A DNA stretch of 64,000 bases from Pseudoneurospora amorphoporcata (Eukaryota > Ascomycota > Sordariomycetes > Sordariales > Sordariaceae): assembly GCA_033297205.1 (NCBI GenBank), contig MU859210.1:1-64000 (forward strand), in the 5' to 3' direction. Both the position numbers and the translations under genes were made by a program. Below the pieces are notes generated by a model that saw only the letters and a program-made list of their open reading frames with translations, searched no databases and had not been told where the DNA came from. Below, one piece after another: positions 1 through 11,515 of this stretch. Numbering within the stretch: position 1 is the first letter of the stretch; each line of letters begins with the position of its first letter.

Positions 1-1
1 G

Positions 2-58
2 GAGGTTGAAGGAATCAACAAGGCCTTCGAGACCAAAGAAGATTATCAGCGGAATTGA
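2..58 (+). CDS. possible 3' end of a gene truncated by the window edge
   Basis: From base 2 one frame reads 18 codons, charged and helix-like (…NKAFETKEDYQRN), to a TGA at 56-58. This could be the last codons of a plus-strand gene that starts left of the window. The piece is too short to assign a family, and another frame stays open longer, so this is a tentative call from composition alone. Confidence 0.25.
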   Translation, partial: EVEGINKAFETKEDYQRN

Positions 59-1249
59 ACTATTGTTCCAAGCCCAGAATACTGCCCTTGTCACAGTGAT
101 ATGAAGGAGGAAGAAAGAGGAGGAAAGAAGAAAGGTACGGTAGAAAGGGGATGTTAAGCACCTCTTTCGATTTTGCAGTTAAAGTCTTGGCCTACCTTAA
201 CGCTACCTTAATGTTGCAGGAGTGCAGCTGCGGACCTGCACGTTAACACGTTTATTTCTTAGACTTACTAACGCGGACCCGAACTGGCCTTAACAGTTAT
301 TCTAATCTCCTGCAGCAGCCCATCGCGGAGAAACTAAGGATAAATAAAGAAGAGACCACACTCATTAGAAGGAGGACTTTTGGTTGCATACCTACCACGG
401 AATAGATTGACTGCTTTACAACTCTTTTCCAATTTTTTCGCTTATCTTGTTGTTGTTGTGCCGTCATTCTTTTGGTGTGGTTTTGATGACCCTTGTCGCA
501 AAAACTGCGCCATATCGAGAAAACGTTCCGGCATTGTGTTGCAGAAGAATGCGTCTCGTCTCGTCTCGTCTTTGTTTGTCGGTTATAATTAGTAAACGCT
601 GCTTTCGTGAAGCACAAAATCGAACGATAGATGGCCTTCAGGTCCGTACTCGAGGAGGGATATAAGCATTGCTGCGTGATATTTAGAACAAGTATATATA
701 AATATATAAAGCTATAGGTGAACTTCGCTTTGACCATCTCACTAAGCGTGTGCTGGCATCAGCTCCTCTAATATGACACTTCGTTTCTTCCATGCCCTTT
801 TAGTAACCCAGATGTTGCCGTTCTGCACCAGCGACCGATAATGGATCGGATACTCATACACGTAACTGAGAACTCGTACAGCACACCCTTCTAAAGCAAA
901 GGAAAAAGTAGGGGGACCGAAAGAGAGGTTGTGGGGAAAAGATTATGTGAGATGAGAGAAGAAATTACTACTCTTTGTCCATTGCCTGACTCGCTCCATT
1001 CCGTCCATGTCTAAGAACTCAAACGCCAAACATGCTGCGAAAAAGCCGACCGCAGTAGCCACCCGAAAAGTTACAAAAAGTAAAAACAGGAACTCCAAGA
1101 TGCAAAATGCGGAGAGAGATAATGGTGGTAGGGACAACCCGTTGGAACGAAAAGAATAGAAGAAAAGAGAGGAACTGGGACTCCAACCCCCAAGAATTAC
1201 ACACCCTCAAAAGCAGGACAGATCAGCCAAAGCTATGAAGAGCCTCTTC
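59..1249. other. intergenic, no supported gene
   Basis: This stretch lies between the window-edge fragment and the 3' end of the carrier gene. Reading frames of up to 146 codons exist on the minus strand, but they lack domains, a plausible start context and splice support. It presumably holds the 3' flank of the carrier gene and UTR sequence of the edge gene. No RNA gene or repeat was seen. Confidence 0.5.
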
Positions 1250-2710
1250 TCAAGTCTCCTTCGAATACTCCTGTTGCTGTTGCTGCTGTGCGAGCGCCTC
1301 CCGCTTCTTCATGGCCGCCCGTTCATTCATCCCCCTGAAGGCCCGCTTTCCGACCTCATAACTGCTAATCATAATGGCACAAGCCGGGGCGACCTTAAGT
1401 GTGCGAGGTATCCAACCCCTGAAGAGACCGGCTACGCCTTCCGTGGAGAAGATATGCCACAGCAGTCTTGCCATGTTCCTCTCCTCTGGTCTCGCGGCGG
1501 TCTTCTCCATAACCGCAATGGCAGCCTTTGTTGCGGTGCCCGTGTCACGGTAGACTTGTGTCCTTGTCTTGCCGACGTCGAAAGGCATGGTGGCTACGCT
1601 GGCGAAGGCTCCGGATAAGGCGCCGGCGATGAAGCTGTCTGTGAAGGTCTCGGCGTGGTTTTCCCTTGACTGGGACCTCCGGCGGGCTCTGTGGCGATCT
1701 TCGGAATCGAGGTCGAGTGTCCTGCCGCGTCCCCTAGAGCGAGCCTCGCGTGCATCCGTTAACTTTCCTCGAATCGACTCGTATCCCCACCAGTACATGC
1801 CGGAAAACGGTACATCGCGCCAGAGTGTGAGTGTCAACCCCCTCCAGAGCGATCGATAGCCGTGCGCGTGTACCATGTCCTTGATCCCCCTAAACGTATG
1901 AGTAAGATGTGACCCTGTCGTGCTGCCGGGGGAAGCCTGCATGCGAGTGCGGAACAGCTCGATAGGCCCGACGGCCGTAGCGGCGAGGATGCGGGCACCT
2001 GCACCAGCAACTAGGGCAGCGTATTCCTCATTGACGTTTTGCTGGATTGGGCTGGAAGTATTGAAGCGCAGCCAGTCGTAGCCGGTGAAGTAGATGATGT
2101 TGGCGGGGATAGCCATCAGGAGGGTTGGTGAGAGTCCGCGCCAGAGGGAAGTAAAGCCCTCATTGCGGGCGATCTTGCGGAGGCCGTCGAGTGTAGAGTT
2201 GAAGTTTCGTTGCTTTGTCTCCTCGACCGCGCAGGAAATGGCACTAGGACTGATGGCGCCGGAGCCGATACGTGGCCCGGCGGCGACGAGACATCCTTCG
2301 GAGGTGTTGGCAAAGAAGACTTCGCGGCAGCAGGCGGTTACGCCGAGGTTCGAGGGGCGGAAAGCGGCGTTGGGTATTTGTGAACCGGCTAGCTTGGAGA
2401 AGTCGGAAACGGTATATGCGATTGGTGATGGCTGGGTAAAGGACTGGGATTGCCATCGGACTCGCACGACGTCGAGGGGAGTCACGAGGAGGCCGGTGAG
2501 TAGACTTCCTGATGTGGCGGAAAGCATCTTTTGGGCGGCCGTAATCTCGACGGGATCGTTCGGGGCGTTGTCATCTTGGGCAACGGTGGGGAAGGCACTC
2601 GGAGTCGGAGAGGCGGAAGCGGGCGAGGAGGAGTCATGGTGATGATGGTCTATTATCCTATCGTAGTCGTGACCTGCCGAGGAGTGCGGGCCTTGTAGAA
2701 TGGAGGCCAT
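1250..2710 (-). CDS. mtm1: mitochondrial carrier protein, MTM1 / SLC25A39-40 type
   Basis: Predicted 486-residue inner-membrane carrier. Three carrier repeats are visible with the signature P-x-[DE]-x-x-[KR]: PLDVVR near residue 78, PIELFR in repeat 2 and PFDVGK in repeat 3. The tract LWRDVPFSGMYWWGY is typical of the SLC25A39/40 and yeast Mtm1 branch. That branch is linked to mitochondrial glutathione import and to manganese loading of SOD2; the assignment here is by motif recognition. The N-terminus (about 55 residues, HHHH tract, Ser/Pro-rich) is not conserved carrier sequence. A long first matrix loop (about 90-165) carries Cys127, 128, 140 and 160. The start is the ATG at 2710 in the good context ACCATGG; the frame is open a few codons upstream but without another ATG. 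There are no introns. Confidence is high for the family and good for the subfamily. Confidence 0.88.
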   Translation of the reverse strand: MASILQGPHSSAGHDYDRIIDHHHHDSSSPASASPTPSAFPTVAQDDNAPNDPVEITAAQKMLSATSGSLLTGLLVTPLDVVRVRWQSQSFTQPSPIAYTVSDFSKLAGSQIPNAAFRPSNLGVTACCREVFFANTSEGCLVAAGPRIGSGAISPSAISCAVEETKQRNFNSTLDGLRKIARNEGFTSLWRGLSPTLLMAIPANIIYFTGYDWLRFNTSSPIQQNVNEEYAALVAGAGARILAATAVGPIELFRTRMQASPGSTTGSHLTHTFRGIKDMVHAHGYRSLWRGLTLTLWRDVPFSGMYWWGYESIRGKLTDAREARSRGRGRTLDLDSEDRHRARRRSQSRENHAETFTDSFIAGALSGAFASVATMPFDVGKTRTQVYRDTGTATKAAIAVMEKTAARPEERNMARLLWHIFSTEGVAGLFRGWIPRTLKVAPACAIMISSYEVGKRAFRGMNERAAMKKREALAQQQQQQEYSKET

Positions 2711-3515
2711 GGTTGGCAGTCGAGAGAAGAGTCTCACAAGGCCCCGCGGCCGGCGTTGTGGACGAGGGAACGCGCGCGAGGAGCGCCGGCAGCCAAGATG
2801 CCTCTCGCTGTGAGAGGGGAATATAGCAGGTGTATGTCACTGCTGGCTGCACGGATGCTAGTGTTCTGTCGCGATAGGCAACAGCACGAGCACCAGCAGG
2901 AACAGGACCCGGAGAGGGGGGTAGGGATATGAGTGACAACGTCAACAAGAAGGGAAGAAGATTGGGGATGTTGACGAAAGGTTGACGTTGGCCACTTCAG
3001 GATGACTGGATGTGTGGGAAGTGGATGGAGGAGAATGTTGAGCGAAGCCGGAGCCCACAGGGAGATATCGATCGGGGGTCCAAAAATGTCGAACAGCAAG
3101 CACATTTTGCCTCGTGGAGGGGAGGGCGTTTGCTGCTCGGCTCCGTCATTGATAAGACAGAATATTCTGGGTCCCTGTGTCCACTCCTGCAGCGCTAAAA
3201 CGGCTTTTTTCTTAGCGCTGCAAAAACCCCGCCCCTCTTTCTCCACTTTAACTTTTCAATTGACCCGCTCTTTCCCGACTGGCCGAATGCCAACAGCCAA
3301 ACAGACACCTCAATGGCTCATTCCCGCCAATTGTGGAGGTGATGTCATCCATTGACGGCTGATGTAAGCAACAAGCCGTCAAGGTTACCTTATCACTTTT
3401 TGGGTTGATAAGCAAAGATCTGATAAGATAAGCGGCCTGGGGCTTCACATGGCTCATCCCGTCTCCGTCGTCTCCATCGTCTCCATCTGTCGCTTCCATG
3501 TTCACCATCATCCGA
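2711..3515. promoter_or_regulatory. upstream region of the mtm1-like carrier
   Basis: About 800 bp separates the carrier start from the 3' end of the next minus-strand gene. It must hold the carrier promoter and 5' UTR. No clear TATA box, operator or RNA gene was recognised, and the frames here are shadows. Confidence 0.4.
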
Positions 3516-5204
3516 TCATCCACTCCACTTCATCGTGTAAGTACCCCTCGACAAGTTTCTCAAAGGTTGCCGGCGTGGAGGCCTAGGCTCGATGACTACA
3601 AAGTCTTGATCCTTCCGATTCCACCATGATGCCAAACTATCCATGTCCTCCTTCCTCTCAACGGATATTGGCAACTTGCGCACCAGCACCAGCAACGTCA
3701 TCAGATACCCGCCTCTCCATCTTTCTCTCAGTTCCGTAATGTTCTGCCACAACAGCAGCACGACATCGTTAGCAATGCGAAGAGCGAGTAGAGGAGGGAA
3801 GTCAATAGACTCGATTCACGTACCTGAAACCGAATCGACCAGTTGAAGAACCGGCAATATGAGAAGGAGAATGGGCACAACCTGTCCAAAGCCCATACTC
3901 GTCTCGTCCCTCACATACGCCCCATTCGCCGACTGTACATGGTGTTCACTTTCCCACTCCCTCAGCGGGAACACACAATGGTAATCGAACCAGACGGTTA
4001 TCCAGACCAGAGACCCGGGGGCAGTAGCCGTGAAAGCCCAAACAAAGTCACACACGGCTCTTGTAACTATCGCATAGTACCAAGACGCCGCTATACAGAC
4101 CTGCTGGACCACCACAATCATCCTCCATGTCTGACTCGATCCGTGGGAGCTACACGCAGGGCATTGAAATATCGGAAGGGTCAATTTCATCTTGAATCCG
4201 AAATTGCGCCAGACTGGCACTGTTGGAAGCCACCAGTTGTGAGCCAGAGCCAGCTGGATGTAGTGGATGCTTGCGGACATGAGGACGTGAGACCATGAGT
4301 TCATGACCCAAGTCTTCCACCATGCTGTGTCGGTCTGATTGCTTTGCGCGTCGCTGAACGCCGAGACGTTTCGGAAACAGATCGCCGGGCACTTCTTGTT
4401 GAGAGGGCCTGCTCTGGCTGATGCATATCCGCTATACAGGAGCAGGACATCTAGCGTTAGGATTAGGACGATCGGCACCGCCCATGGTAAGCCTTTTCGA
4501 AGTCGCTTACCCCATGCCCTTTGTTGAGGCTTGGGGTCACTTTCAGCCGCTATCGCCAGGGATGCTCCTTCGTCACGGTGGTCATTGTTCTCCCGGGTCG
4601 GGTCCCACTGCTCCCAAATACGGTAAGAAATAATCGTGTAAGTGAAAGCAGTCGAGCTAAAGAACACCAGCTGTACCAGCAAGTTGAAGTGGTAGACACT
4701 GAGACTCTCGTCAATGTGCAACTTCACCGTTGCTACCAGGAGTGCAATCGAGGTTGCTAGTTGCTGGTCACCCAAGCAGACGAGCATGCTGTAGCAGATT
4801 TTGGCCCATTTGACTGCGTGCTCCTCGCCGATTCTGTTGGCTACGAATCTACCCAGCCGTTTGTGCAAGTCGGCGCACATCGAGGTGGTGTTTTTGGCAG
4901 GACTCTTTCTCGGCTGAACGGAGGCCAGTACCGGGAACAAGATTCCTAGCACGAATGTCATGAACACATCGACCATGAAGGCAGCGAATACCTGCAATTC
5001 TGTTAGCATATGAGTGTACCCCGTTTCTATTGTTCTACCTACCCCGATGCCTGCAATATCCGGATCGGCTTGAAGGGGAGGACACGAGTCGCATATCCAG
5101 AGATGATCTGCGCAGTTCCATTCGTGGATGGTGATGTTGTAGTACAATCTGGTGCCTTGTTCGTCGTCTAGATCCCGCCAGCAACGGATGAACGCAGAAC
5201 TCAT
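3516..5204 (-). CDS. multi-pass membrane protein of unknown function
   Basis: I do not recognise the family. The start ATG at 5204 opens a Cys/Trp-rich N-terminus (CWRDLDDE… then CADHLWICDSCPP). A 51-bp intron at 4992-5042 (GTAGGT…GCTAAC…CAG) is in frame; splicing joins AGIG to VFAAFMVDVF. About eight hydrophobic segments follow, for example VFAAFMVDVFMTFVLGILF, AVPIVLILTLDVLLLYSGY, MIVVVQQVCIAASWYYAIV and GQVVPILLLILPVLQLVDS. A second intron at 3744-3823 has a good donor (GTACGTG), branch GCTAAC and acceptor. After splicing, however, the frame is not the protein-like one (NITELRERW… to 3516); it would stop at 3658. The C-terminus is therefore uncertain: stop at 3816 if unspliced, 3658 if canonically spliced, or 3516 with a different donor. 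It is probably a plasma- or internal-membrane protein particular to filamentous ascomycetes. Confidence 0.7.
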
Positions 5205-5818
5205 GTCGAAATTAACAGCAAAAGTTGATCAAGGTGACCAAATCAAATAGTTGAGGTGATATCCTGGGGAAACAAAACCGAAAAGTCAAAAAGAGTGCAA
5301 GACAAGTAGAACAAGATACCGGTTAACGCAGAGACGAGAGAGTGACGATGAATGAACAAGCCAAGTAAAGAAAGGAAAAAGCATGAAGAAGAACGACGTT
5401 GATAAATCAAACAAGCACCCACAATTTCACAGGTCATCTATCTGGGTGGCCCAAATTGAATTCCCATTCTCAAATGCCCATCACGAATTCATGCGGCTCT
5501 TCCTATGACTTCGGTACTTAGACTAAGCCGTTCGATGTCTCCCTGTGCCTTGCATTCACGGTGTCAGTCGGCACTTTTGCATCTGATGCCGCCAGACACA
5601 CGTGTGCAAAAATGGCAAAAGGGGCCGAAAATTAAATCTTCAATAGTATTCGAGGACGTAAAAGTCAATTTGATGATAGTCTTTTTTATTATTGTATTTC
5701 AAAAACGCTTCAAGTTATCCATTGTTCAATTTTTGACCTCTTTTTTCCTTCTTTTCGGATGTTGTCAAAAGTGAATCCTTACAACAAATACAATATCAGT
5801 TCACGTTTTTGTAACTTG

Positions 5819-6625
5819 GAGGGTGTTCGGTAGCCCAGATTTTTACGTACTGACCGCTAACCCAATTCAAGATGAAGCAGTGAGATTGGGAAGTTGGGTT
5901 GCAAATGTATAAACGGAACGTGCCGTTCCCTAGGGGGTGCGTTGGTAAAGAAACACCAACGCAATCTCTGATCCAATAGTAAATGCCGTCGTTCCGGACT
6001 CATTCACCTGTGTCATTTGTTTGGACCTTCGAAAACGGTGACAGCCAGACTTCATTTGCTTGCAACTCCACCAACTGCGGAGATTCGAGGAAAATGACAT
6101 ATAATATTGGATCAGCGTACTTAAAACTATTACTATGTAGGATCCAAGTGAGTTACCTAATTTTTATTTTTCGTTTCGAAAGTCCAAATATCCCAAGGTT
6201 GTGGTGTGTGTACGCCGCAGCACCTCGCCAAGACTGCACAAGGTGAACGAGTGCGGTCAGCAACGTATTCGGAGCTCGCTCCGGCCATTTGTATCATTCA
6301 GCGGATTTTAGCGCTCGTCAGCCGGTTAGCAAAATTGACCTACCTTTGTGCGAGCATATAGCCAACCAAAGTTGGTGCGCGCATCGTTCTAAGCGCGGTC
6401 AATAGAAAAAGGCTGTATTTTTTGAGAATCACAATCACTAGACTCCTCAAAAGCACTATAATTTAGGGTATAATAGAAAATTAGGACTTTACAACCTAAC
6501 TACGTCAACGCTAATAATTTGGCAACAAAATAATTTATAACCCGTGCCACTTTCTGACCTGAAGTACCTTACCTTTTCCTGACTATAGTCAGCAAAAAAA
6601 AAAAAAAAGGCTACCGAACACGCTC
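5819..6625. mobile_element. putative non-autonomous DNA element bounded by 17-bp inverted repeats
   Basis: GAGGGTGTTCGGTAGCC at 5819-5835 recurs in reverse complement at 6609-6625 with one mismatch (16 of 17). The roughly 775 bp between is AT-rich, has no coding capacity and contains two adjacent perfect hairpins. No target-site duplication is evident, so an old decayed element or a chance inverted repeat are both possible. Confidence 0.4.
5915..5963. repeat. two adjacent hairpins
   Basis: GGAACG-TGC-CGTTCC at 5915-5929 is immediately followed by a perfect 9-bp stem, TGCGTTGGT / ACCAACGCA, with an 8-nt loop at 5938-5963. Both lie inside the AT-rich putative element. They could be folded remnants of a mobile element; no function is evident. 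Confidence 0.6.
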
Positions 6626-7739
6626 TTATTATGTTTAAAATCCGTGGTAAAACTGGGGACCGATACTGTAAATGCATGGCACAGCCACGTTTCTAAGGTA
6701 CCTTAGTTTAGTTCAGGCACCCTTCCGTACCTGACACGGCCGCTGCTCATGGTTGGTTCATCAACGCTAATGCGCATCAGTTAGCTTTTCCTCCACTGAG
6801 TACACACGGAGCCTCACCTCTTTCTACCTACCTACCTTACCCTATAAGAACACTCAGCGGGATCACCTCCGGGAACATGGCGATACGTTCCATCCCATAT
6901 CGACACTTATAGCAAATGGATGGAACATTGAAACCTACAGCTACGCCGCCCTCGTTGCTGTTCCAGCGGGGGTGGGGGCTGATATTCTTATGGAAACATG
7001 GATCGCCGATGTACGCACGTAGCTGCGCAATAGCCTTCCCGTCCTTATCGGACGACTTCCGTTACCTACCGACAATCCTGAATGTAATGAGTCAGTGAAC
7101 ATGGGATGGAATTTGTCCCATATCTCATATCGATGTATGGCTCTTTGCGAAGAATCATGACTTCACCGCCCACGAAGGGGGTTTTGAAGAGGTGAAATTG
7201 CTCCGCCTCGGCCAAATCCGCAGAGGACGGTTCGTTACGAGTGAAGTGGCGGAAAGGGGCTCACCGGTGCTCAGGTCGGGCGAAATAAGAATCAAAAGAA
7301 GGGAAGGCTCTGAGTGGCTGAAGGGGAAAACTTTCTTCTTTTTGGGGAGAAAGATGATCATGTAGAAATAGGTAGGTAGGAACACTCTCAAGGAAAGGAC
7401 CAACTAATAACGTCAATTGCAGAAAATTAAAACTAGTAGGTACCTGTGCTCAGTTCCATTGTTATGATTGCCTTTCGCTACCTTACCTAACTACAGTATA
7501 CCCTTTTTCACCTTACCCTGCCTAGGTAACCAATTGTCAAACGAAACCACAAAAGAAACAGGTATCTGGTCGAGCATGACTTTCGCATGAAAATAAAACA
7601 CCGTAAAGAAAACCAGAAAAGAGTCCAATACTCCTCTCAACCTTCCATATCACCAACCTTCCCTTACAGGCTCCCCCATGCCCTTTCCACCCCCTCCTCC
7701 CAAACACACGACCCACTTACCCCCTCACCTAACGACCCC

Positions 7740-10700
7740 CTAATGATACCTCTCCACCAGCGTAACCATAGCCGTATACCCCCTACAACACTCCCTGCTC
7801 ATCTTATGGCTGCACCACGGACACTTGACCATGGTCATGATCGCCCCCGACACCCCCAGCGCCCGATCCTCAATCACCGCATCCGGCTTCGCGATGCACT
7901 CATACACCTTGGACGGCATGTCCAGGAAGAACTGGCAGCTGCAGCACTGCACCAGGATCTTGGCGAACGGCTGAGAAGAGGCACCGCCGGCCGCGGCGCG
8001 CCGGGCTGCGGCTTCTTTTTCTTCTGCGCTGGGACCACCGTGGGGGGCAGCAAGTGCGAGGGTGGAGGGGCGAGATGATGATGATGCGGGAGGAGAAGGG
8101 AGGTTGGGGGTGGAGTGGTTGGATTGGTGGAGCATGTGTTTGGGGAGGGCGGAGAGGATGGGCATTGAGGTTGGGACCATGGGGGGCATGGAGGGGCGAG
8201 GTTGTTTCAGGATGGAGACTGGGGGAGTTGAGGCCGAGCGGGAGGCTTTTGAGGCGAAGGAAGTTGTTGAGGGTGGTGGTGGTGATAATGGGGAAGCCAG
8301 AGGCGTCGGACTTTGTGATGCCGATGGTGAACTTGGGAATTGTGAGACCATCTGAGGTGGGAGCGAAGGCATCTCCGGCCATTCCTCGGCCTGTCTCGAC
8401 AACGAGTCGGAAAGGTCTGAAGAGGAGGCAAAACCTGCTACTGAGGTCATAAACTTCGGTCGACTGGAGCCGCCTGCGGCCGAAGAAGACGAAGCAGCCG
8501 AAAAGCTGTCGTGCATGGGTGACGGCTCGCTGGAGCTGGGATACCGATATCCCGACTGCTGGCGTTCCCCGCTGACGAGCCGTGGCTGTTGAGACCGCAT
8601 ATCTCCTGTCTGAGGGGACATCCGGGAAGATGCCAACTTTTGCCGTCTCTTGCTCTTCGGTTCCTCTCCGGCCATATCAAATCTTAGTTCCGTCCCCATA
8701 ACAACTTCAGTCCTCTGCCTAGCTGCCACTTCTGCCATCGATACAGTTTGGTAGCTCTCCTCGTCTCCCTTCTCCCAGGAGAATGCCTGGTGTAGCTTCT
8801 GTTCATGGGCCCTATTCTCACCACCAAGATAGCCAGCAGTGCGAGTACGCTTTGGAGACCTTGGGGGAACAACTATCTCGTGCTCGGTAGATGGCTGTAC
8901 GGCGTGAGCAACCATCGGTGCACTTGTGGCACGGATATCCGGATCAGAAAGTGACTTGGACAATCTGAGCTGTGGACGGGCCTCCCCCTCTTGTTCCAAG
9001 TTGAGTTGATGTTGAGTAGCGTCTTTGCCTCTTGACGAAGGTCGGATGAAATCTGTCGGTGAAAGCGAACCTGAGCCAGCAGTTGATCGCTTAACACCGT
9101 GGTTGGCCTTGACTTCACAGTTGGCAATTGCGCTAATCGATGATTGCGTGTTAGAGTCCAAGTCTATCAAAAGATCAGACTTGCTCCACTCCTCGCCCAC
9201 CGTCAATCCCGTATTACTGTCGCGTACCTCAGAGCCATCTCGAGGTGTGGTGGAAGCCCGGGAGGCTGAATCGTCCGACCGTTGACGGAGAGTCCGGTCG
9301 TCATCTTGCCTTTCCTCTAGATATGTCGGGCTGCTGGTGATATCGTTCGCCACCAATGGCATGCCCTTTGAGGACTGGGGTCTCGACGTATCCGGGGTTG
9401 TCGTTGGCGAGGGAAGTGGTGATGCCTCGTCGATTGCGGATGATGACGAGGAGCCCTCCGAAGCATTAACCTGCGGTAGCGCCACTTCCGTCGTATTGAC
9501 CACATTGCTCTGCGTTGTGTCAGAGCTGTGTGTAGTCAAGGTCTCGCTTTCGCGGGTAATTATTTCTCGAGGAGAGCCAGATATTGTGTGTTGAACGATT
9601 GGCGGGAAGGCATTCGCCGTTGAAGCGGCTGAAGGCTGCGAACTCATTCGAGATCGGAATCTCAGGTAAGGAGGTGCTTGTACAGGTGATCTCACTGCAT
9701 CAGGAGTTGCCGAATGCCCCGTTGACATACCCAGTGCTGCCCTTGCCGCGTCCTTCAGACTACGGTTTTTCTTAGCGTGGCTACCTGCGTCAGACCCCGC
9801 AACAGAAGACCCCTTGAAGCTGGAAGATGCAGTTGTCAATGTGATAGATGCCTCTCCGATCGAGCTTTGCGATCTCGGAGGAGTTGGTACATCTAGAGGC
9901 GTCTTAGGTTTCCCTGCGGTAGCCATGGACGAGAGCACAGCAGCCGAATACGCATGCTCCATGAAGTTGAAGTAATCGGTCTCTTTGGCTGGCTTCTTAT
10001 CGGTAGGGCGATCCGGCTTGGCTGCGGAGCATGTTCTGATGCCAACGAGCTTCATGGCCGCACTTCGGGCCTCTTGCGACAGCGACGAGCGTCGTGTTTG
10101 GGTTGTCTGAGAACTACTCCTCGATGATGGTCCGAAGCTAGCACTGCTGGGTAGTTGGTCATCTGCAATTCCAGCCATTGCACGGCTAGCGCTCTGAACT
10201 CTGTTGTTGCGAACATACCCGTCTCGGGGTCGACCTCGTGCATCCTCCTCAGAAATTTGTGGAGAGTCTTGCAACTGAGGGTCAGCATTGTTGTCTCTTT
10301 GTTCGTCCTCTCTCCCCTTGAATAGCCGAGATGCCCCTTGCAGTAAGCTATTGCTCCGGCCGTGACTTGCAGCAGGTCTTGTAGCTCGCAGCATTGGAGT
10401 TCTCGAAGAAGATGGGGGGAATGCCTCTCTCCGAGGAGATGGTACCTGGCCTGACAATGGGTTGATAGCCCCTAGGCTCTCCAACTGTGTTTGGCGCGGC
10501 TGTGGTCGCTGATCAAAGCTCTCGTAGCGAACTGTGTGTTGAGGCAAAAGATGATCTTGGCGCTCGCTCTGGGTAACGGAAGCGTTGCTCCTCCCTGCTG
10601 AAGCAAGAGTATGATATGGTCGGCTATGTCGCTCTAAATCGTCTGCTGACTGTGACTTGTCGACATTTTGCGCTGTGACAAGGTGGGAGCTCGGCAAGAA

Positions 10701-11515
10701 ATGATTGTTGGTGAGAAGCGTATCGGACATCGATCGCTCTGGGTTGGTCAGCGCGGTGATCCTTGGGTTTTCTTGGGTTGGAGACCGCGGCAATGTCGGG
10801 GGAGGTGCCTTGCTCAGCCGGGCAGCCAGGCGTTTCTTGGCTGCTTTTGCGTCCTTTTCTGCCTGGTCCTTCTCCTTCTTCCGACGCTCTGCATCTTCCT
10901 TTTTTTTCTTCTTCCTCTCGCCGTAATTTTCCCAACTGGGCGACTGACAAATTGAAGACTGATCTGACATCTCGGCCTCTTCCTCCTCCTCTTCGTCCTC
11001 GTCGGGCGCAAGGAATTTGACCTGCTTGTGCAAAGGCTCTGCAACAGGTTGAAGTTGGCTCTCCTCTTGCCTTTCTGCTTGGTAGTCCCTCTCCCTTATA
11101 AACTCGTGTTTGCCTTCAGTCAGCCGTGGGGGGATGGTGATTGATAGCGGTGGTAGGACGAGGCTTCGCCGGACAGCTTTGAGCATCAAATAGTTTTGTT
11201 GTGCGGAAAGACGGCGGGCGGGTATAGGGGTTGACGGCTCCTGTTGATCAAGGAAAGAGGGAGAAGAGGGTGTTGGAGGAGAAAGAGAGTCATTGTGGTG
11301 GGATTGGTCGATCTGTTGTTGGTGGACGGATAACGGTCAGTGGGTTTACATCATGAGACACCCAGCCGCAAAGCCACGACCCATAAGGAAAGCGGTCAAG
11401 ACGGGTGCCCACATACCTGGTATTTGTTTTCCAGCTCCATCATCCGTTCCAAACTGGTCAAACCATCCCCTTGGAGAGACCTCGTATCGGTAATTTGATC
11501 CAACTCAGCTGCCAT
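7740..11515 (-). CDS. large disordered protein with C-terminal Cys-rich (zinc-binding-like) domain
   Basis: Predicted 1199 residues from two exons. Exon 1 (11417-11515, starting at ATG 11515) encodes MAAELDQITD…ENKYQ; a 176-bp intron (11241-11416, GTATGT…CAG, phase 0) joins it to EPSTPIPARRL in exon 2 (7740-11240). Without the intron, the long frame opens only at a non-ATG codon, which supports the spliced start. The protein is mostly Ser/Pro/Thr-rich low complexity. It has an acidic Glu run, then a Lys/Glu coiled-coil stretch (ERKKKKKEDAERRKKEK) near residues 110-160. The last 75 residues are compact: CCSCQFF, YECIAKP, MVKCPWCSHKM and RECCRGY, a paired CxxC/CxxC arrangement expected to bind zinc. 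The family is not recognised; it looks like a conserved Pezizomycotina protein, perhaps a scaffold or regulator. The function is unknown. Confidence 0.8.

Larger units (their letters stand above)
5205..7739. other. gene-poor AT-rich spacer with a probable transposon relic
   Basis: No convincing gene between the membrane protein start and the 3' end of the 1199-residue protein gene. From about 5600 to 6620 the DNA is AT-rich with short hairpins and is bounded by an inverted repeat (5819-5835 and 6609-6625). The stretches 6690-6850 and 7370-7530 are rich in TACCTACC/GGTAGG motifs. The last 300 bp should hold the 3' UTR of the neighbouring minus-strand gene. Confidence 0.5.

Noticed and set aside
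297..737. 146-codon minus-strand frame
   Set aside because: Its first half comes from AT-rich DNA. There is no domain, no hydrophobic topology that makes sense and no splice support.
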